Below, in pieces: positions 16,049-23,551 of a DNA stretch of 35,144 bases (its first letter is position 1; every line of letters begins with the position of its first letter). The translations under genes and the position numbers were made by a program. The notes beneath the pieces are model-generated. The model saw only the letters and a list, made by a program, of their open reading frames with translations. It did not search any database and was not told where the DNA came from. Source of the DNA: Actinomycetaceae bacterium. GTDB taxonomy: Bacteria > Actinomycetota > Actinomycetes > Actinomycetales > Actinomycetaceae. The DNA lies in NCBI GenBank assembly GCA_030530685.1, contig JAUMUM010000003.1:127435-162578 (forward strand), read 5' to 3'.

Positions 16049-18172
16049 ATGTTTATCACCTGCGCTCTCGGGAGGTCGGGAAGCCTCCTCGCTGCGGTCG
16101 CGCCGCATGGCGCCATGTCGGTTGCCGGGATGAACGTCGAGCAGACCGGCTGGCTATGGGAGGCGCTGCGCAGCGGCATCCCCTTCGAAAGACTCGTCGA
16201 CGGGCTGGGCTACGGCGAGGTACCCGACTCCGAGATCCCGGACTTCGCCGCGGTCGTTGTGGAGGGGCCGGCCGTTCGCGTTGGCGTGCGAGGCCGCTTT
16301 TCGCTGCGCGATGCGGCGGGCGACGTCGTCGTGTCGGGTGAAGGAGCTGCCGCGTGGAATGAGGAGCTCCTGACGGACTGTGGCGAACTGGTCCTCGACA
16401 CCGGCCAGGAGGCCGCCGCGGAAGGCTCCGAGGGTCTGCCGATAGGCGACGGGCTCGTGGCGATGTCGTCGCTGCGCCTGGTGTTTGCCGAGGCCAAGAC
16501 GTCGCGCAGACGCTCGGTGCGCGCCGAGGCCAGTGCCGCCTCCCCGTCGGCCGCCCGCGAGGAAGCCGTCGAGGCGAGCGACGCCCGCTCGCCCCTGGAT
16601 GGCATCCTCGAATCCGTCCCGCTCGCCGCGCCGGTGGAACCCGAGGTCAAGTCCAGCGAGCCCGACTTCTTCATCGACTCGATTCCCGACGACGTGCGCT
16701 ACCCGAAGCCAGAGGAGCGTGCCGGGCGGCAGCAAGATGCCCAGCCCGAGCGCCAGCGCGCCGCGGCCTCGCGCACCAGGCGCGGAGCTCACAGCTGGCA
16801 CGGCGTGGCCGGCGACCCCGTGGTCGATTCGCTGCGCGGCTCCGAGCGGCAGTCGAGCCTGGCTGGCCGCGGTCTCGTCGAGTCGGCCTCGCCCTCCGAG
16901 ATGCCTGCCGGCACGCCCGCGCCCGGCTCCGGCCAGCAGCAGAGTGCCGAGACGGCCGAGTACGAGGACTGCCCGCTGGCTGCGGGTGGGCGCAGCCCGA
17001 GCGAGGACATCGCCCTCGTTGACACCGTCGCTCCCGAGGAGCTGCCCGATTCGGCGCCGTCCGGTGGCGAGGACCCCGATCGCGAGCCCGCGGGCCTGCC
17101 CAACTTTTCGTGGGCGAAGTTCGCGCGGTCCGGTTCCTGGTCCAAGGCGTCGATCGTCTCCGGCGGCGAGGGTCGCATCGCAGGCCCGCTCGGTTCGGCA
17201 GTGGGCCTGGGCGGAAACTCGTCCGACGGGCAGAAGCCCGAGCAGATTCCGGTGGCGTTGATCCCGACGGCGAACTCGGCGGCGCTCGCCTCGCTGGAAA
17301 TGATCTCGGCCGATTCCTCGGTCATCGAGCTCGAGCATTCGCACACGCCCTCGCCCGTCGACTCGGGCATTTCCGCCTCTCCGCTGGCCGAGCGCGAGCC
17401 GCAGGCGACGGGTGGCATGCCGCTGTCGGCCATCTCGTCGATCATGCCGCGCAGCCACGACTCCGCTTCGCCCTCGGGGCTGGTCGTGCCGACGGGGATG
17501 CGGCCGGGCGCGGCCGGCCCGGCCGCGCAGGCTCCCGTCGCGGCCCACGCACCATCTCAAGGCGCCCCGGTCCAGGCAGCCCCGCCGCGTCGCCCCGACA
17601 TGCCGCGCCGCTCGGTCCGCCAGGGCGCACCCGCACCCGCACCCGCTCCAACGCCCGCGGGCCGGGCCGCGGGCGTGCGCGACCAGCTCTCCAGCGATTC
17701 CAATGCCACGGCCATGGTCCTGGCCCTGCTGTGCCAGTACGGCCATCTCAACCCGCCACACGGCTCGTCCTGCCGCCTGTGCGGGGCGCCGATCGGCGGC
17801 GAGCCCAACTGGTACCCGCGCCCGGCCCTCGGCGAGATCTACCTGTCGACGGGCCTGCGCGTGCCCATCGACGCCGACATCATCATCGGGCGCAAACCCG
17901 CCTCGACCCCGGAGTCGGGCAGGCCGCGCGCCCACCTCGTGCCCGTACCCAGCCCGGACCAGCAGATTTCCCGCATCCACTGCGAAATCCGCGTCGACGG
18001 CTGGGATGTGCGCCTCGTCGACAGGAACTCCAACAATGGCACCTACGTGCTGCGTCAGGGCGAGCAGCCGATCCGCATCCGGCCGAGCGAGCCGTTCTTC
18101 GTGCGGGTCGGCGACGTCGTCGACATCGGCGAGGGCGTGACGATCCACATGCTCGGGCCGCAGGGAGGCTGA
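16049..18172 (+). CDS. Zinc-ribbon and FHA domain protein with a long disordered middle
   Basis: Predicted 707-residue protein starting four bases after the phosphatase stop, with GAAAGG upstream. The first 155 residues form a compact unassigned domain. Residues about 155-560 are Ser/Pro/Ala/Glu-rich and probably disordered. A short zinc-ribbon-like motif, with CQYGH then CRLCG (about 562-585), precedes a C-terminal FHA domain (about 608-705). Its binding signature is intact: the IIGRKP strand, SRIHCE and NSNNGTYV. FHA domains bind phosphothreonine, so this is the likely reader or scaffold for the kinase encoded immediately downstream. The long disordered region is a plausible substrate. The partner identity is inference from operon context. 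Confidence 0.9.
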   Translation: MFITCALGRSGSLLAAVAPHGAMSVAGMNVEQTGWLWEALRSGIPFERLVDGLGYGEVPDSEIPDFAAVVVEGPAVRVGVRGRFSLRDAAGDVVVSGEGAAAWNEELLTDCGELVLDTGQEAAAEGSEGLPIGDGLVAMSSLRLVFAEAKTSRRRSVRAEASAASPSAAREEAVEASDARSPLDGILESVPLAAPVEPEVKSSEPDFFIDSIPDDVRYPKPEERAGRQQDAQPERQRAAASRTRRGAHSWHGVAGDPVVDSLRGSERQSSLAGRGLVESASPSEMPAGTPAPGSGQQQSAETAEYEDCPLAAGGRSPSEDIALVDTVAPEELPDSAPSGGEDPDREPAGLPNFSWAKFARSGSWSKASIVSGGEGRIAGPLGSAVGLGGNSSDGQKPEQIPVALIPTANSAALASLEMISADSSVIELEHSHTPSPVDSGISASPLAEREPQATGGMPLSAISSIMPRSHDSASPSGLVVPTGMRPGAAGPAAQAPVAAHAPSQGAPVQAAPPRRPDMPRRSVRQGAPAPAPAPTPAGRAAGVRDQLSSDSNATAMVLALLCQYGHLNPPHGSSCRLCGAPIGGEPNWYPRPALGEIYLSTGLRVPIDADIIIGRKPASTPESGRPRAHLVPVPSPDQQISRIHCEIRVDGWDVRLVDRNSNNGTYVLRQGEQPIRIRPSEPFFVRVGDVVDIGEGVTIHMLGPQGG

Positions 18173-18173
18173 T

Positions 18174-19790
18174 TTGGCTCGACGCCGGCCCTCGACTCCG
18201 CCAAAGATACCGAACGCGACCTACCTGTCCTACCTGGGCTCGGGTGGCTTCGCCGACGTGTACCTTTACGAGCAGCAGATCCCCCACCGCGAGGTGGCGA
18301 TCAAGGTGCTCAAGCGCGGCGTGGCCGACGCGCAGAAGGCAGCCTTCCGTGCGGAGGCCAACCTCATGGCGCGCATGAGCGCGCACCCGTCGATCCTGTC
18401 CGTGTACGGCGCGGGTGAAACCGAGGACGGCCGCATGTACCTCGTCATGGAGTACTGCCCGCCGCCCCACATGGGCATGCGGCTGCGCCAGCGAGTGTTC
18501 ACGGTGCCCCAGGTCCTGGAGCTGGGCATTCAGCTGGCGGGCGCCATCGAGACCCTGCACCGGGTGGGCATCGTCCACCGCGACATCAAGCCCTCGAACA
18601 TCCTCGTCACGTCGTTCCAGCGGCCGGTCCTCACGGACTTCGGCATCGCCACGCAGATAGGCGACGAGCATCCGGCGGAAGGCTTCTCCGTGCCGTGGGC
18701 CCCGCCCGAGCAGGCAACGGGCGAGGACGTGGCCAGCGTGACGATCGACGTCTACTCGCTCGCCGCCACCACCTACACGCTGCTTGCCGGCCACGCCCCC
18801 TTTGAGGCGGTTGGCGGCGACAACTCGGAGATCGCCGTCATCAACCGCGTTCTACGCTCGCCTGTTCCACCGACGGGTCGTTCGGACGTCCCCGAGGAGC
18901 TCGAGCGCGTCCTGACCACGGCGATGGCCAAGGATCCTGGCCAGCGCTACGCCTCGGTCATCGAATTCGCCCGGGCACTGCAGGCCGTCCAGGTTCTGCT
19001 TCACCAGCGTCCCACGGGGCTGGACGTCGAATCCGAGCCGTCGAGCATCGGTCACGAGCCTTCCGACGACGAGGACGCCACGCGCCAGACCATCCGCAAG
19101 ATCAAGCCGCTCCAGGATGAGTCGACCCGCGACGCCCCCAAGCGCCTCGACGCGCAGGATCCGGGCGGGGCACGGCGCTCGGCATCTGTCTGGTCCGACG
19201 GTTCCCGCTCGCCCAAGGGCAAGCACTCGATGGCCGAGCCCGAGGTCGACGACGATCCCACCGTCACGACCCGGGCGATCCGCGAGCCTCACATGCCGCC
19301 GCCTCCCGCCGGCATGTCCGCGGCCGCCGTCCGGCCTCCAGCAAGCGGGGCCGCTCGCCGGAGGCCGGGCTCGGCGTCGCCCGCCGCCCTCGCCGTGCGC
19401 TTCCTCCTGGCCGCCGTGGTGGTGATTGGCCTGATCTGGGCAATCGTCTTCGCGGTGCAGCACGGCAGGGGCGGCACCATCCGGCCGACGTCCAGGGAGT
19501 CGGCCTCGCCCGTCGATCCGGGTGCCTCCGACATCAAGCCCGTTACCGATCTGCGCGGAGAAGTGAAAGGGGACCAGGTAACCTTCACGTGGAAGAACCC
19601 CGACCCCCAACCGGGCGACAAGTACTTATACTCCTTCCGCTTCTTGACGGGAGAGGGCGAAGTATTGGAAACGGACAAGTTGAGTGTGACCTTGGACAAG
19701 CAGTCGCACCAGACCTGCCTCGTGGTCAGAGTGCACAGGCAGGGTGGAAAGGAATCGGAACCCGTTGAAGAATGTGTGGCGTCCCCTTGA
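18174..19790 (+). CDS. Transmembrane Ser/Thr protein kinase (Hanks type)
   Basis: Predicted 538-residue membrane kinase. The start is TTG at 18174, supported by GGGAGG five bases upstream and one base after the previous stop. The catalytic domain spans about residues 15-285: glycine loop GSGGFADV (about 23-30), ATP-binding Lys in AIKVLK, HRDIKPSN (about 136), DFGIA (Asp at about 156) and the activation-loop end PWAPPEQ. A charged, Ser/Thr-rich juxtamembrane region (about 290-400) is a likely autophosphorylation zone. One membrane helix lies at about 405-430. The outer part (about 455-538) is a single Fn3-like domain ending in two Cys residues (TCLVVRV and EECV), probably a disulfide. There are no PASTA repeats. 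In the bifidobacterial PFNA cluster the kinase is Pkb2; this gene is the positional equivalent. Confidence 0.95.
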   Translation: MARRRPSTPPKIPNATYLSYLGSGGFADVYLYEQQIPHREVAIKVLKRGVADAQKAAFRAEANLMARMSAHPSILSVYGAGETEDGRMYLVMEYCPPPHMGMRLRQRVFTVPQVLELGIQLAGAIETLHRVGIVHRDIKPSNILVTSFQRPVLTDFGIATQIGDEHPAEGFSVPWAPPEQATGEDVASVTIDVYSLAATTYTLLAGHAPFEAVGGDNSEIAVINRVLRSPVPPTGRSDVPEELERVLTTAMAKDPGQRYASVIEFARALQAVQVLLHQRPTGLDVESEPSSIGHEPSDDEDATRQTIRKIKPLQDESTRDAPKRLDAQDPGGARRSASVWSDGSRSPKGKHSMAEPEVDDDPTVTTRAIREPHMPPPPAGMSAAAVRPPASGAARRRPGSASPAALAVRFLLAAVVVIGLIWAIVFAVQHGRGGTIRPTSRESASPVDPGASDIKPVTDLRGEVKGDQVTFTWKNPDPQPGDKYLYSFRFLTGEGEVLETDKLSVTLDKQSHQTCLVVRVHRQGGKESEPVEECVASP

Positions 19791-19827
19791 TCGCCGACTC
19801 GGCGTATTCTTGTTCCCACATTGTTCC

Positions 19828-19865
19828 CCACATGTGGCCCGCCGGGGCCCGAAGTGCGCGATAAT
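19828..19865 (+). promoter_or_regulatory. Palindrome and -10-like element before the FHA-HTH gene
   Basis: CCACATGTGG at 19828-19837 is a perfect 10-bp palindrome within a 131-bp gap after the kinase gene. GATAAT at 19860-19865 is five of six to a -10 box. I see no good -35, so activator or repressor control is possible but unproven. Confidence 0.3.
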
Positions 19866-19921
19866 CGAAGCGAGTGAGCGTGTGCTCGTTTCCGAACTGC
19901 TATGAAGGAGACTTGATTGCC

Positions 19922-20737
19922 GTGACTAGTGTGGACGGGGCCGCCCGGCTCGCGAAGCCCGAGGCTGAGCCCAAGGGTGCGGCTCTGGAGATAGAGTTCT
20001 GTGGGGAAATATACAATGTCGGGCCGGGAGAGACTTTCACGATCGGCCGGGTCGGCACGCTCGCCATCGACGACAACCCTTTCCTTCACAGGAATTTCCT
20101 GGTGATCGAGTTCCACAACGGGCTGTGGTGGGTCAGTAACGTCGGTTCGCGCATTGCCGTGACCGTCGCGGAGAACACCGGCATGCTCCAGTCGTGGATC
20201 GGGCCGGGCTCGCAGATCCCGCTCGTCGTCCACGACATGAGTCTCGTTTTCACGGCCGGGCCGACGACGTACGAGATCGACGTCACCGTACCCGACACCA
20301 TGTACGAGGTCTCGTCCACGGGCCGCGAGGAGGCCGGCGAGACGACAATCGGCCAGGTCACGCTCACACCCAGCCAGCGGTTGCTCATCCTGGCCCTCGC
20401 GGAGAACTGGCTCAAGCGCGTGGGCACCGGCCCGTCCGACATTCCTCGCTCCGAGGAGGCCGCCTCCCGGTTGGGATGGACGCAGACCCGATTCAACCGC
20501 AAGCTCGACAACGTCTGTGACAAGCTCGACAGGCTCGGGGTTAAGGGGCTGCGCGGCGGCCAGGGGGTTCACGCCACCTACAGGCGCGCCCGCCTGGTCG
20601 AATACGCCGTCGCCAGTCAGCTCGTCACGGTCGATGACCTCCCGCTCCTGGACGAGGAGTACGAGGCCAACAAGGCCAATAGGGCCGCCAAGAGGACCAA
20701 GGTGAGCGAAACCGCGCCGCGCCGCAAGAAGCACTGA
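19922..20737 (+). CDS. FHA-like domain protein with C-terminal winged-helix-like domain
   Basis: Predicted 271-residue soluble protein. The frame is open from 19874, but AGGAG at 19906-19910 favours GTG 19922 (TTG 19913 is too close). Residues about 20-130 look like an FHA fold: TFTIGRVGTL, then FLHRNFLVIEFHNGLWWVSN, where the usual SRxH is replaced by LHRN and the NG loop by NVGS. Residues about 140-230 are helical and contain TLTPSQRLLILALAENWL and WTQTRFNRKLDNVCDKL, which look like a winged-helix DNA-binding module. It may couple phosphothreonine or protein recognition to transcription control, possibly of this cluster. The altered FHA loop means phosphopeptide binding cannot be assumed. 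It ends 69 bp from the convergent TPR-like gene. Confidence 0.82.
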   Translation: MTSVDGAARLAKPEAEPKGAALEIEFCGEIYNVGPGETFTIGRVGTLAIDDNPFLHRNFLVIEFHNGLWWVSNVGSRIAVTVAENTGMLQSWIGPGSQIPLVVHDMSLVFTAGPTTYEIDVTVPDTMYEVSSTGREEAGETTIGQVTLTPSQRLLILALAENWLKRVGTGPSDIPRSEEAASRLGWTQTRFNRKLDNVCDKLDRLGVKGLRGGQGVHATYRRARLVEYAVASQLVTVDDLPLLDEEYEANKANRAAKRTKVSETAPRRKKH

Positions 20738-20806
20738 GTCGTGCCGGGGCAGGGGGAGCAGGTCCGGCTGGCGGCAGGCGTCGGCTTCACATTCGGTCCT
20801 CCGGGC

Positions 20807-23551
20807 TCACTGCGCCGCGTCGTCCTCGATGAGCTGCATGAGATTGCGGTGCATGCGCCGCAATCGGTGACCCTGGAAGCTATCGTCCTCCAGTAGTCGG
20901 CCGGCGGACGCTCCGCGGTCGAGGGCGGTTTCGATGGCACCGTTCATGCGGTGCATATTCGCCAGAACGATGAGCTGCTCGACGTGATCGACCTCGGCTT
21001 CGGTGCCAAGACGCTCCAGGCCTTCGACGGCGGCCTCCTGGATGTCGAGCGCCGTCCGGTGGCGTTGCGCGGCCCAGTGCAGCCGGGCGGCCCGCACGCA
21101 CCACTCGGCCTCGGTCCTCAGAGCGTTCCATTCCGACTCGTCCTCGGGCCTGCCGGAGGGAGCCGGGCCGACGGCGTCGATGCCCAGGCCGTGGAGTCGG
21201 GCGAGCAGCGACTCCAGGTGGGCGAATTCCTCGTCGTTGATCCTGCCCGGGCTAAAGGCCAGGGTGTCGGCCTGGTTCCACAGCGCGCCGGTGAGCAGTT
21301 TAGTGTCGCCGGTCGCCTCGGCCAGGCGCACGACGTGCGCCCACGTCGCCAGTGCCCGTGCGTGGTTGTCGGACGAGCGCAGTAGCCTGGCGGCTTCCCA
21401 GTGGTGCAGGCAGGCCGCGCGCTCGTCGCCGGCCAGCTCGCGCAGGTCGCCGAGCCGGATGGCGACATCCGCTGCGCCCCGCTCGTCCTTGATGCCATCG
21501 AGCCCGGCGAGCATGTTCTCCAGCAAAAGCTCCAGGAGGGGAGAGGACGAGGTGCGATCCTCCAGGTATGCGACGCCGAGTTGAGCCACCTCTGCCGTCT
21601 CCAGGTATCGCCGCATGCTGACCAGGTGCATGGACAGCATGTAGGCGAATTCGGCGGCGGCCAGGTTGAAGCCCGCCGCGGCGCACAGGTTGAGGGCCTG
21701 CCGGGCATAGGCTACGCCCTCGACGTGGAATCCCGCGTTGAGGCTCGCGTGCCCCAGGACGCCGAGGGCCGCGATGCGGACGCCGAGCGAGTCCTCGCTG
21801 GCGGTTCGCGTCGCCTCGTCGGCGGCCAGGGCAGCCTCGGCGGGCCTGTCTTCGCGCATGAGCTTTCCTGCGCGTTCGATCTTGTCCCAGGCGTCCGGCT
21901 TGACCCCGGCGTCCGATGCCGGCGGGGCGGTGAGGGCCTGCTCGGACGAGCCGCACGCCGCGGGGCCGGAGGCCGCAGGGTTGGACGAGCCGGGATGGTC
22001 GGCGGATGCGAGACCTAGCTCGGCTAGGCGGTCCTGGCCGACCATTTGCGCGAGCCGGCCGTGCAGGTGGTCGCCGAGTTCGCCGCTCGGCAGGGTCTTC
22101 TGGCGGCCGTCGGCGATCCGTTCGCGCAATTCCCACGAGTAGACGCTGCCCCGCCTGGGACCGATGCGCACGGCCATTGCTTCCAGCTCGGCACCATCCA
22201 TGGTGCGCCAGTGGCCGTCTATGTCGACGGGAACGACGGCGGGCTGGGCTGGCGCCTCGGTGCCCGATTCGCCAGCGGGCGCGCCAGCGCTGCCGGTGCT
22301 AGAGCTGCCAGCCCCGCCAGACTCGCCAACGCCGGAGCTGCCAGCCCCGCCAGCGAGCCTATAGTCGGTGGCGTCCTCCCTCAGCAGGCCGGCAACGTCC
22401 GCGATGCCGTCCGAGTTCGCCTCCAGGGGACGGGCTGCCAGGCGCCGTTCGACGACGTCGCGCGCGTGGCTGGTTTCCACTCCGGGCCGGTGGTCAAACT
22501 GCCAGGCGATGTCGTGCGCCAGGCTGACGAACCACTGACGGGCCTGCGTCAGGGTGGGGTTGGTCAGGGTCGGGCGTGGCGGCAGGTCCATGTCGATCTT
22601 GCCCCCGGGAAGAGTGGCCGGAAGGACCTCGGTGTCGTGATCGCCCGGCAGCGCTCCGACGATGTTCGCCGCCGCGCAGGCCAGGTACATCAGGGACCAC
22701 GGCGATCTCGCGTCCGGCCACCACGGCAGGTGCCTGATGAGTATGCGCCGGGCCCGCTCCAGCCGCTCCGCCCGGCCGGTGAGGTAGAGGTAGTCGAGGT
22801 GGTGGTAGAGGTCGCCGATCTTCTCTATTCGGGTCTGATAGTCCCGGTACACGCGCAGATGCGCCGCCCAGGCCTCGGCGTCGCGCCCGGTGCGCAGCCA
22901 CGGCTCCAGCAGCAGCGACAGTATGGAGTTCGGCTGCTTGTCGCACTGTCGGCCCCCGGCGGCCAGGGCGGCATCGCCGGCGCTCGCGGCCGCCTCCCAG
23001 TTGCCGCGGTCGACTTCGTGACCGATCTCGTTCTCCGGGTCGCACGCCGTGCAATCGGACAGGTCCGTCACCGGCGCGTCCTTCCACTGCTCGTAGAAGT
23101 GCTCGGCGGCTTCCTCCTCCCCGAAGGCTGTATGAAGGCTTTGCGCCAGGCTGTAGTAGGGTCGCAGCGACTCGCCCGCCTGGAGGTAGAAGAGGCGCAT
23201 GTCCTCGATTATGTCCAGGCACTGCTGCCGCGAGATTCGCGGGATCCGCTCGACGGCGGCGAGGACATGCTTGAACATCCAGCCGTACAGGTACAGCTCT
23301 CTTTCGCCGAATAGCTCGGGTTCGTCCCGGTAGGCGTTGACGCACCACACGAAGGCGACGAGCACCTTCTCGGGCCTTTCGGTCCTGGAGTATTTCTGGC
23401 AGAGCGTGAGGTTCGCGTTCAGCGCGATGTGCCTTTCGCCCGCTTCCTCGGCTTGTACGGCCAGTTGCGCCCACAGCTGGTTGGCCGTGGGGCCGTCAGG
23501 GGTTCCCGCGGCTTCGTCCCACATGGCGATGAGATCGTCGTAGCTGGTCAT
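20807..23551 (-). CDS. Large TPR-like helical-repeat protein coupled to the HSP90-like gene
   Basis: Predicted 914-residue protein. The ATG at 23551 overlaps the stop of the HSP90-like gene as ATGA and has AAAGG upstream; the longer open frame beyond it is only a shadow of that gene. Almost the whole protein is alpha-helical with recurring Ala/Leu/Trp/Tyr helix pairs, as in tetratricopeptide repeats, for example EEEAAEHFYEQW and LGVLGHASLNAGF. Two helical halves (about 1-390 and 470-914) are joined by a Gly/Ser/Ala-rich linker (about 398-440). A CTAC motif (Cys167 and Cys170) may bind metal. No signal peptide or membrane segment is present. TPR proteins are classic Hsp90 partners in eukaryotes, and the gene overlap makes a complex with the neighbouring ATPase likely. 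The function is otherwise unknown. Confidence 0.85.
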   Translation of the reverse strand: MTSYDDLIAMWDEAAGTPDGPTANQLWAQLAVQAEEAGERHIALNANLTLCQKYSRTERPEKVLVAFVWCVNAYRDEPELFGERELYLYGWMFKHVLAAVERIPRISRQQCLDIIEDMRLFYLQAGESLRPYYSLAQSLHTAFGEEEAAEHFYEQWKDAPVTDLSDCTACDPENEIGHEVDRGNWEAAASAGDAALAAGGRQCDKQPNSILSLLLEPWLRTGRDAEAWAAHLRVYRDYQTRIEKIGDLYHHLDYLYLTGRAERLERARRILIRHLPWWPDARSPWSLMYLACAAANIVGALPGDHDTEVLPATLPGGKIDMDLPPRPTLTNPTLTQARQWFVSLAHDIAWQFDHRPGVETSHARDVVERRLAARPLEANSDGIADVAGLLREDATDYRLAGGAGSSGVGESGGAGSSSTGSAGAPAGESGTEAPAQPAVVPVDIDGHWRTMDGAELEAMAVRIGPRRGSVYSWELRERIADGRQKTLPSGELGDHLHGRLAQMVGQDRLAELGLASADHPGSSNPAASGPAACGSSEQALTAPPASDAGVKPDAWDKIERAGKLMREDRPAEAALAADEATRTASEDSLGVRIAALGVLGHASLNAGFHVEGVAYARQALNLCAAAGFNLAAAEFAYMLSMHLVSMRRYLETAEVAQLGVAYLEDRTSSSPLLELLLENMLAGLDGIKDERGAADVAIRLGDLRELAGDERAACLHHWEAARLLRSSDNHARALATWAHVVRLAEATGDTKLLTGALWNQADTLAFSPGRINDEEFAHLESLLARLHGLGIDAVGPAPSGRPEDESEWNALRTEAEWCVRAARLHWAAQRHRTALDIQEAAVEGLERLGTEAEVDHVEQLIVLANMHRMNGAIETALDRGASAGRLLEDDSFQGHRLRRMHRNLMQLIEDDAAQ

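Noticed and set aside
16154-18148. Minus-strand frame of about 664 codons opposite the FHA gene
   Set aside because: No family feature and His/Arg/Gly-rich; the plus strand carries a good FHA domain and an overlapping operon.
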